Origin: Phytomonospora endophytica
GTDB taxonomy: Bacteria; Actinomycetota; Actinomycetes; Mycobacteriales; Micromonosporaceae
Direction of reading: 5' to 3'
Assembly (NCBI RefSeq): GCF_014202425.1
Contig: NZ_JACHGT010000011.1
Location: 1-64,000, forward strand
DNA: 64,000 bases
The notes beneath the pieces were generated by a model. That model saw nothing but the letters and a program-made list of their open reading frames with translations, did not search any database and was not told where the DNA came from. This document shows, piece after piece, positions 35,251-42,868 of the stretch (its first letter is position 1; each line of letters begins with the position of its first letter). The position numbers and the translations under genes were made by a program.

Positions 35251-36326
35251 GACAGCGCCCTCCTTTGCACGAGGCGGACGGCGCCGTCGGAGAGCAGGCC
35301 CAGCACGCCGTAGAGGACGAGACCGACGACGATGACGTCGGTCTGGCCGTAGGTGCGGGCGAGTTCCATCATGTAGCCGATGCCGCTGGTGGAGTTGATC
35401 TGTTCGACGACGACCAGCGACAGCCACGCCGAGGTGACCGCGAAGCGCAGTCCCAGCAGGAATCCGGGCAGGGCGCCGGGCAGGATCACGCGGCGGATGA
35501 AGGCCGCGTGGCCCAGGTCGACGGTCTCGGCGAGTTCGGCGTAGCGGCTGTCGATGCCGCGCAGGCCGTTGTGGGTGTGGATGTAGACGGGGATGAGGAC
35601 GCCGAGGACGATCGTGGTGATCTTCATGCCCTCGCCGATGCCGAGCCAGAGGATCAGCAGCGGGAGGAGCGCGAGGGAGGGGACCGCGCGTTTGATCTGG
35701 ATGGGGCCGTCGAGGACGGCTTCGCCCCAGCGGCTAAGCCCGGACACGAGGGCCAGGACGGTGCCGATGGCGACGCCGAGGACGAGTCCGTAGGCGAAGC
35801 GCTCGGCCGAGGTGGCGAGGTTGTCCTGGAGGCGCCCGTTGGCGATGAGGTCGCCGACGGTGGTGACGACGGTCCACGGCGCCGACAGGACGCGCGGGTC
35901 GAGGACGCCGGTGGCCGAGCCCGCGGCCCAGGCCGCGAGGAGCAGGAAGGGGCCGAGCAGGGCGCCGCCGGGGATGCGCCGGCCGGGACCGAGGCGGGGA
36001 CGGCGGGGTTTGAAAGCCTTGCGGTCCGTACGGGCGGCGAGGCGGCTGGGGGAGGGGGCGCCGGGTACCCGGTCGCGGGGTGCCGCGCGGGTTGTCCACA
36101 AGCGGAGGGTTGTCCACAGGGAACGGTTCTCGCGTTCGCCGGCCGTGCCTGGGCTCGCGCTACGGTCGGCCGTGGAGGGAGGAACGGGCGGCCCCAGAGC
36201 CGTGGCCGTGCCCTGGACCACCCCCACCCCGGGGGAGGCCCCCGCGTCCTGGTGCACCGGATCCTCGGTGACCACCGGCCCCGAGACCGTCGGCGCGCCC
36301 ACCGCGCGCGTCACGTTGGCCGTCAT
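35226..36326 (-). CDS. ssuC: Sulfonate ABC transporter permease with long N-terminal extension
   Basis: A 366-residue permease. Residues 1-105 are a Pro/Ser/Thr/Arg-rich tail not found in SsuC/TauC proteins, whose usual length is about 260; the membrane part (about 110-360) has six helices and the EAA-type loop (AELAETVDLGHAAFIRRVILPGALPGFLLGLRFA). The upstream ATG is supported by a 4-bp overlap (ATGA) with ssuA. It forms the channel for the SsuA-delivered substrate. Two exact TTGTCCACA sequences lie inside the DNA that encodes the extension. Confidence 0.9.
   Translation of the reverse strand: MTANVTRAVGAPTVSGPVVTEDPVHQDAGASPGVGVVQGTATALGPPVPPSTADRSASPGTAGERENRSLWTTLRLWTTRAAPRDRVPGAPSPSRLAARTDRKAFKPRRPRLGPGRRIPGGALLGPFLLLAAWAAGSATGVLDPRVLSAPWTVVTTVGDLIANGRLQDNLATSAERFAYGLVLGVAIGTVLALVSGLSRWGEAVLDGPIQIKRAVPSLALLPLLILWLGIGEGMKITTIVLGVLIPVYIHTHNGLRGIDSRYAELAETVDLGHAAFIRRVILPGALPGFLLGLRFAVTSAWLSLVVVEQINSTSGIGYMMELARTYGQTDVIVVGLVLYGVLGLLSDGAVRLVQRRALSWRRTLAG
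36092..36118 (+). repeat. Two consensus DnaA-box sequences (TTGTCCACA)
   Basis: TTGTCCACA occurs at 36092-36100 and again at 36110-36118, same orientation, 18 bp apart, within the coding sequence of the permease's extra N-terminus. This 9-mer is the actinomycete DnaA box consensus. Single copies also lie at 33289-33297 and 58532-58540. No origin-like cluster or dnaA gene is present, so a replication origin is not claimed. Confidence 0.5.
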
Positions 36327-37390
36327 CCCCGCTCACCGCTTCCGTACGCCTCGGCCCCGATCGCCTCATAGCGGCGGTCGTAGAGGTCCTCGGCCCTGAT
36401 CACCGGATTCCCCGTCTCGGCCGCGAGCAGGTCGATGGTCTCCTGGTGCCGCGCGATGACGTCTGTCCAGTCGGCCGGGACATCGGGCTCCCCGGCCGAG
36501 TCGACGAGGTACTGACCGTCCTCTTTGGACAGGCCCTGGTCGGCGACGTAGTACCCGTCGATCCACTCCTGCGGGTGCTCGTACACCCACTTCGTCGCCC
36601 GCCCCCACGCCGCGACGTACTCGGCGATCGCGGCCGCCTTGGCCGCGTCCTCAAGGGTTTCGGTGCGCACGTACAGGTGACTCGGATCGTCACGCAGGCC
36701 GTGCGCGATCGTCGTGGCGCCGTCGGGACCGTACTTCGCCAGGTAGCGCGAGATGTTCACCCCACCGAGAGGCGCGACGTCGACCTGATGCCCGGCGAGC
36801 GCGCTCGGGTAGACGTCGCCCGTGCTCGGCAGTTCGACGAGCTCGACGTCCTCTTTGGACAGCCCGGCCTTCTGCAGGACACGCAGGATCAGCGCGCCCT
36901 GCGCCTGCCCCGGGCTGTAGGCGATCTTCTTGCCGCGCAGGTCGGCGAGACCCGCGACGGTCACGCCCGGCGCGATCCCCAGCTGGTACAGGGGATGCGC
37001 GATCGGGTCCACCCGGAACTTCGAGGCCACGATCTTCACCGGCAGACCCGTCCACGTCGCGTGGATCGCCGGGATCTCGGCGACGGCGCCGACGTCGAGC
37101 GCGTCGGCCCGGAACGCCTCCGTCGTCTGCGGGCCGCCGCTGATGTTGGCCCACTCGACCTCGAAGGAGAACTTGTCGAGCTCGCCCGACAGCTGGAGCG
37201 CGACCTTGGTGGAGGGGTCGCCGACGATCAGTTTCGTGCCTTCGGGGACCGCGCCCGGCAGCGGCGCGTCGAGCGCGAGCACCGGGCCTTCCGGGTCGGC
37301 GCCGGCGCAGCCGGTCAGCGCCGCCAGCGCGGTGAGCAGGAGGGCGAGCGGAGCGGCGAAGGGTATTCGGCGCGCGGATGGCGTTGACAT
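36323..37390 (-). CDS. ssuA: Sulfonate/organosulfur-binding lipoprotein
   Basis: A 355-residue periplasmic-type binding lipoprotein. The signal peptide ends in lipobox LTGC (Cys at about 28). Mature lobes carry LIVGDPSTKVALQLSGELDK, ADALDVGAVAEIPAIHA and LRGKKIAYSPGQAQGALILRVLQKAG, the pattern of SsuA/TauA/nitrate-type binding proteins. It captures the substrate for the permease and ATPase that overlap it downstream. It begins 15 bp after the flavin reductase ends, so the whole set is one operon. Confidence 0.9.
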   Translation of the reverse strand: MSTPSARRIPFAAPLALLLTALAALTGCAGADPEGPVLALDAPLPGAVPEGTKLIVGDPSTKVALQLSGELDKFSFEVEWANISGGPQTTEAFRADALDVGAVAEIPAIHATWTGLPVKIVASKFRVDPIAHPLYQLGIAPGVTVAGLADLRGKKIAYSPGQAQGALILRVLQKAGLSKEDVELVELPSTGDVYPSALAGHQVDVAPLGGVNISRYLAKYGPDGATTIAHGLRDDPSHLYVRTETLEDAAKAAAIAEYVAAWGRATKWVYEHPQEWIDGYYVADQGLSKEDGQYLVDSAGEPDVPADWTDVIARHQETIDLLAAETGNPVIRAEDLYDRRYEAIGAEAYGSGERG

Positions 37391-37405
37391 GGTGGCCTTT
37401 CGAGG

Positions 37406-37900
37406 TCAGGTGAGGGACGCGTAGGAGCCGCCGTGATAGATCAGCGGCGAGTGGGGTCTGGCGACGTCGGCGGCGGTGAGCCGCACGACGACGATGTGGT
37501 GATCGCCCGCCGGGTAGCGGTGCTCGACGAGGCCGCGCAGCCGGATCGGCGCCTCGTCGAGGGCGGGTTCGCCGGTGTCGAGTCGCGACCAGCGCGTCGG
37601 TGCGGCGAAGCGGTCGATGCCGCTGGTCGCGAAGCGCCGCGCCAGCTCGTGCTGCCCGGAGTCGAGCAGGTGGACGACGAGGCTGCGGGCGACCGCGACC
37701 GCGGGCCACGACGAGGCCACCGTGGACAGTGCGAAGGACACCAGCGGCGGGGTCAGGGAGACGCTCGTCAGCGAGGTCGCGGTGAAGCCGACGGGCCCGT
37801 GCCCGTCGTCGGCGGTGATGATCGCGACGGCGGCGGCGTGCGTCCGGAACACCGAGCGGAAGGTCGCCGCGTCGAGTTCGGGCCGCGTCGCGACGGTCAT
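37406..37900 (-). CDS. Flavin reductase (HpaC/split-barrel type)
   Basis: A 164-residue flavin reductase of the split beta-barrel family: FRSVFRTHAAAVAIITADDG, then GPVGFTATSLTSVSLTPPLVSFAL, where FMN is held, and ARRFATSGIDRFA. It supplies FMNH2 to a partner monooxygenase, here most likely the NtaA/SnaA-type enzyme of the same operon. Its ATG overlaps the stop of the flavodoxin-fold reductase by 4 bp. Confidence 0.9.
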   Translation of the reverse strand: MTVATRPELDAATFRSVFRTHAAAVAIITADDGHGPVGFTATSLTSVSLTPPLVSFALSTVASSWPAVAVARSLVVHLLDSGQHELARRFATSGIDRFAAPTRWSRLDTGEPALDEAPIRLRGLVEHRYPAGDHHIVVVRLTAADVARPHSPLIYHGGSYASLT

Positions 37901-38439
37901 GCCGTCACCCCCGCGCCGACGTCGGTGAGCGCGCGGACGGCCGCCCCGTGCTGCGCCGCCCACGCCCGCGTCAGCGCGGTGAGGTTCGGCAGTTCCTTCT
38001 CGGTGAGCGCCAGCGCGGGGACCGGCAGACTCGCGCCGAGCTCGGCGAGGACCGGGCGGAGCTGGAGGTCGGCGAGCGCCGCGTGCGTCGGTGCCGCGGC
38101 GATCGTGACGGGCACGGCGACGACGCCGTCGAGCGCGCCGGGCGCGAGCTGGTCGAGGAAGAGTTTGAGCAGGCCGGTGTAGGCGGCCTTGTAGACGGGT
38201 GTGGCGATGACCAGGACACGCGCGCCGGTCGTGTCCCGGATCGCCTGCGCCACCGCGGATGTGGGTGCGGGATCGGCGGTGCCGACGGCGGCGGGGCCGA
38301 TCGTGGCGAGGTCGATGGTCGTCGACTCCGACTCGGGCAGATGGGCGGCGAGGTCGACGGCGAGCTGCTCGGCGGCCAGGCGCGTTCGGGAGGCCGCTCG
38401 CGGATTGCCGACGAGCACGGCGATGGGACGTGGAGGCAT
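37897..38439 (-). CDS. NADPH-dependent FMN reductase (SsuE-like)
   Basis: A 180-residue flavodoxin-fold reductase: IAVLVGNPRAASRTRLAAEQ binds the phosphate of FMN, and ATPVYKAAYTGLLKLFLDQL matches the SsuE/MsuE signature. Its reaction is FMN + NADPH to FMNH2. It is the first gene of the sulfonate operon, behind a leader peptide and possible attenuator. A second, unrelated flavin reductase follows directly, so the operon encodes two FMNH2 suppliers for what looks like one monooxygenase. Confidence 0.9.
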   Translation of the reverse strand: MPPRPIAVLVGNPRAASRTRLAAEQLAVDLAAHLPESESTTIDLATIGPAAVGTADPAPTSAVAQAIRDTTGARVLVIATPVYKAAYTGLLKLFLDQLAPGALDGVVAVPVTIAAAPTHAALADLQLRPVLAELGASLPVPALALTEKELPNLTALTRAWAAQHGAAVRALTDVGAGVTA

Positions 38440-38636
38440 GGAGGGTCCTTCGATGGGTGCGCGGATCCGCGACGGCGCGGAGACAGGAGAAGAGCGAACG
38501 GCGTGCCGACGCCGGCCGGGCGGACGGGCCACGCTCGGGCCGTCGGCGGTAGGTCGGTGGGGAGGGCGGGCCGGGCTACGGGCGGTCGCGTCGTCGCCGG
38601 ATGGCGGCGCGCTTGCCCGGGTCCGTCAGGGCGGTT
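38440..38636 (-). promoter_or_regulatory. Leader region with possible attenuator hairpins
   Basis: About 200 nt separate the poly-Cys leader peptide from the first reductase gene. On the minus strand a perfect 6-bp stem with CGGC loop (CGGCGT/ACGCCG, 38514-38499) is followed by a pyrimidine-rich stretch (TTCGCTCTTCTCCTGTCT), which may act as the attenuator. Several alternative G/C stems occur nearer the leader. The exact antiterminator pairing needs RNA folding and is not claimed. Confidence 0.5.
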
Positions 38637-38717
38637 CTAACGACAGCAACAGCACGCGCGAAAAGCGCGAGTCGGGACGAGGTCTCGTCGCTGGGTGAAC
38701 TTGCCGACCGCGGTCAT
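38637..38717 (-). CDS. Poly-cysteine leader peptide of the sulfonate operon
   Basis: A 26-codon ORF (ATG at 38717, TAG at 38639-38637). Residues 1-21 are basic and ordinary; residues 22-25 are Cys-Cys-Cys-Cys (TGC TGT TGC TGT), then Arg and stop. No ribosome binding site is present, but AATAGT lies 7 nt before the ATG, so it is probably leaderless. Leaderless poly-Cys ORFs upstream of sulfur-assimilation operons are known in mycobacteria as cysteine-responsive attenuators: low Cys-tRNA stalls the ribosome on the Cys run and lets transcription continue. The gene order here fits that model. The mechanism in this organism is inferred. Confidence 0.8.
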   Translation of the reverse strand: MTAVGKFTQRRDLVPTRAFRACCCCR

Positions 38718-38730
38718 GGGGACGACTATT

Positions 38731-38756
38731 CCCTAATTCCGATCGGGTAACTAGGG
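38731..38756. promoter_or_regulatory. Imperfect 26-bp palindrome in front of the sulfonate operon
   Basis: The region opens CCCTAATT and closes AACTAGGG around a GATC centre, with 8 of 13 positions paired. It overlaps the place where the -35 region of the leader-peptide promoter would lie (-10 at about 38730-38725). It may be an operator for a sulfur-responsive repressor, a second level of control above attenuation. Confidence 0.4.
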
Positions 38757-38843
38757 ATTCTCACCATGTGGTACAGAGTAGTGGATCACGGAACGGGCCG
38801 GACCAACGCTCGTCGGCCCAGCCCCGCCCGCACAGGCGGGCCG

Positions 38844-39107
38844 CTAAGGGGCGCCGTCGCGGATGTGCACATGCCGGAGCCCCGGCCCGAAACCCGCGAC
38901 GTGCCCCGGAGTGCCGTGGTGTTCCCTACTGGACCGGAATCGGCCCTCGCGGACCGCGACGTCGTAGCAGCCGTCGCCGACCGGGTACTCGGCGAGCAAG
39001 CCGCTCACACCGTGGCGGGCGGCCCAGGCGAGGCCATCGGCTTCGGCGGCGAACACGGCGGAGGCGAAGCGCGCCTCCTCACCATGGAAGACCCAGACCG
39101 TTTGCAT
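38844..39107 (-). CDS. DUF7710-like small protein
   Basis: An 87-residue protein starting VWVFHGEEARFASAVFA and ending HHGTPGHVAGFGPGLRHVHI. I recall this pattern (a short conserved domain of unknown function in actinomycetes) but cannot assign a role. The central YPVGDGCYDVAV is well conserved among such proteins. GGAGTGGTG lies before the ATG. It is divergent from the DUF4253 gene across 42 bp. A 6-bp stem (38825-38840) past its stop may be the terminator. Confidence 0.75.
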   Translation of the reverse strand: MQTVWVFHGEEARFASAVFAAEADGLAWAARHGVSGLLAEYPVGDGCYDVAVREGRFRSSREHHGTPGHVAGFGPGLRHVHIRDGAP

Positions 39108-39149
39108 CACCACTCCAGTGTGCGCGGGCCCCTCCGCTACCCTCCGCCC

Positions 39150-40022
39150 ATGCACCCCAGCGACCACGCCGCCCTCGAAGCCGCCGGCCTCGCCGGCCGG
39201 CGCGTCCGTTCCCTCGACGCGGCCGGCGACGGCACCGCCCTGCTCGTCGAGGTCACCGGCGAGGACATGCTCGGCGCCTGGGCGACGGCACGCGCCGCCG
39301 TCGCCGAGACCGGCCGGTGGCCGGTGCTCTGCACGGACGACGAGGACGACCTCTTCTCCCGCTTCTACTTCGAGGAAGGCGCCCACGACGGGGATCCCGC
39401 TCCGTCGGCGGTCCTCACCCGGGCCGGGACGATCGACGTCGACAGCGCGCTCCACGAACTGCACACGCGCTATCCCACCGTCGGCGTCGACTGGGCCGAG
39501 TACGAGCGATCGGTGACCCTCACGCGCTTCGGCGACGCGCCCACCCTCGACGAGGTCCACGCGGCGACGGCCGGTGCCGCCTCCGCCCGGGCCGCCGCCG
39601 ACAGGTTCCTGTTCGCGTGGGAACTCGGCCGCGAACCCCTCACCGACCCCGGCCCGGGCGTCCAGGACTGGTACGGCACCGAGGATTCCGCCGTCCTCGT
39701 CCTCCTGCCGACCCCCGAGCCCTGGTCGGCCTACGCCTACGTCGACGCCCTCCACGACGCCTGCGGCTACGGCCAGGACCTCCTCACCGCCGCCGCCCGG
39801 CGCTGGCACGAACGCTTCGGCGCCGAACCCGTCGCCGCCCTCGGCGTCATGACCTGGCTGTCGGTCGCGCGACCACCGGCCGAGCCGGAAACCGCCTGGC
39901 GACTGGCCTTCGAGCACCACGTCCTCGCCGAGAACACCTTCAGCGGCCCGGGTCTGAGCATCCGCGACCACGCCCGCGCGCTCCTCGGCCGCGACCGCTG
40001 GGTGCTCTTCTCCCGGCCGTAG
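39150..40022 (+). CDS. DUF4253 domain protein
   Basis: A 290-residue protein. The N-terminal two thirds are an acidic alpha/beta region of unknown type; the C-terminal 110 residues match DUF4253 (ALHDACGYGQDLLTAAARRW, GAEPVAALGVMTWLSVARPP, AWRLAFEHHVLAENTF), a domain of unknown function often found in immunity-type or stand-alone proteins. The ATG at 39150 lies 6 nt behind TACCCT (39138-39143) without a ribosome binding site, which fits a leaderless transcript. The methyltransferase gene follows 11 bp later. Confidence 0.8.
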   Translation: MHPSDHAALEAAGLAGRRVRSLDAAGDGTALLVEVTGEDMLGAWATARAAVAETGRWPVLCTDDEDDLFSRFYFEEGAHDGDPAPSAVLTRAGTIDVDSALHELHTRYPTVGVDWAEYERSVTLTRFGDAPTLDEVHAATAGAASARAAADRFLFAWELGREPLTDPGPGVQDWYGTEDSAVLVLLPTPEPWSAYAYVDALHDACGYGQDLLTAAARRWHERFGAEPVAALGVMTWLSVARPPAEPETAWRLAFEHHVLAENTFSGPGLSIRDHARALLGRDRWVLFSRP

Positions 40023-40033
40023 GCTCATCCACC

Positions 40034-40666
40034 ATGTCCACCGACTCCTGGCTCGACGACACCCGCGCCTCCTACGACACCGTCGCCGCGAGCTACGCCG
40101 ACATCGTCGGCCCCATGTTCGACGCCGAGGCCCACCTGCGCGCCGCGCTCGCCGTCTTCGCCGAACACGTCGGCCCCGGCGCGCCCGTCGCCGACATCGG
40201 CTGCGGCCCCGGGCACGCCACCGCGCACCTGCATCGCCTGGGGCTCAACGCCTCCGGCATCGATCTGTCGCCGGGCATGATCGGCATCGCGCGGCGGAAC
40301 CATCCCGAATGCGCCTTCGAGGTCGGCTCGATGACCGACCTGGCGTACCCCGCCGAGACGCTCGCCGGAATCGTCGCGTTCTGGTCACTCATCCACATCC
40401 CCGACGAGACGCTTCCCCAGGTGCTGCAACAGTTCCGGCGGGTCCTGCGGCCCGGCGGACGCCTCCTCGCCGGCTTCCACGCCGGTACCGGCTCGACCCT
40501 CAAGACCGAGGGCTACGGCGGCCACCCCATGAAGGTCCACGTCCATCGCCGCGAACCCGACGCCGTCGCGGACCTCCTGCGCGACAACGGTTTCACCGTC
40601 GAGGCCCAGACCCTGCTCGGCATCGGCGAGCGCCTGCCCGGAGCGATCCTGCACGCCCGCCGATAA
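40034..40666 (+). CDS. Class I SAM-dependent methyltransferase
   Basis: A 210-residue methyltransferase: motif I VADIGCGPGHATAHL, motif II region NASGIDLSPGMIGIARR, motif IV AETLAGIVAFWSLIHIPDE and motif VI LRPGGRLLAGFHAG. It belongs to the broad UbiE/small-molecule group; substrate unknown. A TAGGCT at 40020-40025 lies 8 nt before the ATG, so it may have its own leaderless promoter besides read-through from the DUF4253 gene. Confidence 0.88.
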   Translation: MSTDSWLDDTRASYDTVAASYADIVGPMFDAEAHLRAALAVFAEHVGPGAPVADIGCGPGHATAHLHRLGLNASGIDLSPGMIGIARRNHPECAFEVGSMTDLAYPAETLAGIVAFWSLIHIPDETLPQVLQQFRRVLRPGGRLLAGFHAGTGSTLKTEGYGGHPMKVHVHRREPDAVADLLRDNGFTVEAQTLLGIGERLPGAILHARR

Positions 40667-40673
40667 TGATCAC

Positions 40674-41258
40674 ATGCCCCGACTCCTCACCCCGCACCTC
40701 GCGCCGGGAAGCCTCGCCGAACGAGACCAGCCCGACATCACCGCCGACGACATCACACTGCGGCCGTGGCGGCTCGCCGACGCCGCCGACGTGACCGGCG
40801 CGTTCACCGACTCCGCGATCCGCGTCTGGCACGCCCGGTCGATGGACGAAGGCGAAGCCGAGGCGTGGATCGCGTCGTGGAGGAAACGCTGGAACGACGA
40901 GGCCGACGCGGGCTGGGCGATCACCGGCGCCGGTGGGCTGCTCGGCCAGATCAGCCTCCGCCACATCGCCCTGGAGGAGGGGATCGCCTCGATCTCCTAC
41001 TGGGTCCTGCCCGCCGCACGCGGCCGCCGCGTCGCCCCACGCGCCCTCACGGCCTTGACCGGATGGGCGTTCGGCACCCTCGGACTCCACCGGCTCCAGC
41101 TGGAGCACTCGACGGCCAACGACGCGTCCTGCCGCGTCGCCGTGAAAGCCGGGTTCCCGGCCGAGGGGACCCGCCGGGGCGGCGCACTGCACGCCGACGG
41201 CCACCACGACATGCACCTTCACGCGCGGCTGGCGACGGACCCGTCCCCGGACGCGTGA
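40674..41258 (+). CDS. GNAT N-acetyltransferase (RimJ/RimL type)
   Basis: A 194-residue acetyltransferase: ITLRPWRLADAADVTGAF at the start of the fold, the acetyl-CoA loop in VLPAARGRRVAPRALTALTGWAF, and LHRLQLEHSTANDASCRVAVKAGF at the end, as in RimJ/RimL and antibiotic-modifying relatives. It acetylates an amine, possibly an N-terminal or a small molecule. GATAAT (40662-40667), which includes the upstream gene's stop codon, lies 6 nt before the ATG, giving a leaderless start. Confidence 0.88.
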   Translation: MPRLLTPHLAPGSLAERDQPDITADDITLRPWRLADAADVTGAFTDSAIRVWHARSMDEGEAEAWIASWRKRWNDEADAGWAITGAGGLLGQISLRHIALEEGIASISYWVLPAARGRRVAPRALTALTGWAFGTLGLHRLQLEHSTANDASCRVAVKAGFPAEGTRRGGALHADGHHDMHLHARLATDPSPDA

Positions 41259-41265
41259 GTTCCGC

Positions 41266-42162
41266 TCAGCCGAGAATCCCCGCGCTTCCCCGAAACGCCC
41301 GCCAGCTGTGGCACGACTCCACGCTCCCGTACCCCAGCCCCGGCGCGTGTTCCACGAGGAACTCCGCGGCGTCCACCAAGCCCACCAAGTCCACGGCGAC
41401 CTGTAGCGACGCCCGCTCCGCGGGCGACAACCCCCGGACCCGCCCATATCCCCCGAGCATCGCCGCCACCAGGTCCCCCGGCGGACGGAAGTCGTCCCGA
41501 TCCACCGCCAGGTAGTGGAACGCGCGCGCCAGATCCACGATCAGCGGCCCACGGTTGAGTTCCCCGAAGTCCAGCAACGCGGTGATCTCGCCGTCGGCGA
41601 CGAGCAGGTTGTGCCGGTGCGGGTCGTGATGCAGTGCTCCCGACGGCAACGCTTCCAGGGCGTCGAGTTCCCCGGCGCGATCGCGGAGGAACGCGCTCAC
41701 CGTGTCGCGGAACTCCTCGCCGCCGTCGAGGTCCAGCGGTTCGCCGATCGCCTTTCGCAGCCGGGCCCGCCGGTCGATCACGGGGAGCCGCTCGTCGGGG
41801 GCCGTGGTGTGCAGCGTCGCGAGCAGCCGTCCACATTGGACGGCGAGTTCCGCCGTCATCTCCGCCGGCACGGCGCCTTCCACGAACGGGAACACCGCGA
41901 CCGGCACGTCTCCCGGAACCAGCCGCTCCCCGGTGTGCGTCCGCAACGGCCCCGGCGTGGGGAATCCCCGGCGCGCCAGCGCTTCCACGAAGCGCAGTTC
42001 CGTACGCACGGGCCCCGGTCGCAGGTATCGCCGGACCACGACGTCGCCCTTGTCGGTGGCGACCCGAACGGTGTCGTTGTCGGCGCCGCCGGTGAGCGGG
42101 GTGGCCGGGCCGGTTCGCATCAGCCCGTAATGGTCCAGGACGGCGTCGAGCTCGGCGGTCAT
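41266..42162 (-). CDS. Aminoglycoside phosphotransferase-family kinase
   Basis: A 298-residue APH/choline-kinase-fold protein. N-lobe: TPLTGGADNDTVRVATDKGD, with the nucleotide loop. Catalytic loop: LHHDPHRHNLLV, with Asp and Asn in the HxDxxxxN pattern. Metal-binding Asp: ITALLDFGELNRGPLIVDLA. Most chromosomal members act on sugars, amino alcohols or unknown small metabolites, so drug resistance should not be assumed. It is 9 bp downstream of the methyltransferase on the same strand. Confidence 0.85.
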   Translation of the reverse strand: MTAELDAVLDHYGLMRTGPATPLTGGADNDTVRVATDKGDVVVRRYLRPGPVRTELRFVEALARRGFPTPGPLRTHTGERLVPGDVPVAVFPFVEGAVPAEMTAELAVQCGRLLATLHTTAPDERLPVIDRRARLRKAIGEPLDLDGGEEFRDTVSAFLRDRAGELDALEALPSGALHHDPHRHNLLVADGEITALLDFGELNRGPLIVDLARAFHYLAVDRDDFRPPGDLVAAMLGGYGRVRGLSPAERASLQVAVDLVGLVDAAEFLVEHAPGLGYGSVESCHSWRAFRGSAGILG

Positions 42163-42171
42163 CGCCGCAGC

Positions 42172-42810
42172 CTAGTGACCCGACGCGGCTTCCGCCAAGG
42201 CCTTCCGGCGCACCATCACCGTGCTGTCGACGCGGATCCCGATCGTCCCGTCGGGCTTGCGCTGTTCGCGGTCGTGTTCACGGCACATCAGTACGTCCCA
42301 CTCCCCGTCGGCGAGCTCCAGGCGATCCAGGATCTCTTCGGGTGAGGGGAACTCCACGTCGTGGTGCTGGTGCTCGACCCAGTCGGGCCATCCGGCGTGG
42401 CTGCCGATGAGCAGGACACCGCCGGGGGCGACCGCCGCGGCGGCCGACCGCAGGATCGGGTCGCGGGTGAGACCGTCGGGGGAGTGCAGGAACTGCGCCG
42501 ACACGAGGTCGTAGGCGCCTTCGGGGAAGGTCTCGTTGAGGTCGTGGCGCTGCCAGTCGATCCGGTCGGCGACACCCTCCTCGGCGGCGTGGGCGGCGGC
42601 CTTGTCCAGGGCGACGCGGGAGATGTCGGCGGCGGTCACGCGCCAGCCCCGCCGGGCCAGCCAGATCGCGTCGGCGCCTTCGCCGGCGCCGAGGTCGAGG
42701 GCACGGCCGGGGGGCAGGTTCGCGGCCTCACGGCCGAGGACGTCGTTGACGCGGCCGCTCCAGACGTGGTGGCTCTCGGCGTAGCGGGTGTCCCAGTATT
42801 CGCTGCTCAT
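42172..42810 (-). CDS. Class I SAM-dependent methyltransferase (TehB-like)
   Basis: A 212-residue methyltransferase starting EYWDTRYAESHHVWSG, typical of the TehB/thiopurine-like group. Motif I ALDLGAGEGADAIWLARRGW, motif II VTAADISRVALDKAA, and DLVSAQFLHSP at motif IV. Substrate unknown. ATG 42810 is used; sequence upstream of it is not homologous. It may be co-transcribed with the downstream APH-like gene. Confidence 0.88.
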   Translation of the reverse strand: MSSEYWDTRYAESHHVWSGRVNDVLGREAANLPPGRALDLGAGEGADAIWLARRGWRVTAADISRVALDKAAAHAAEEGVADRIDWQRHDLNETFPEGAYDLVSAQFLHSPDGLTRDPILRSAAAAVAPGGVLLIGSHAGWPDWVEHQHHDVEFPSPEEILDRLELADGEWDVLMCREHDREQRKPDGTIGIRVDSTVMVRRKALAEAASGH

Positions 42811-42868
42811 GGCCCCATACTGGGCACCCGCCCGGCGGTTCCGCAAACTTCGTTGCCGTTTCGGCAAC

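Noticed and set aside
36092-36118. Replication origin
   Set aside because: Only two boxes, no dnaA/dnaN or AT-rich unwinding region.
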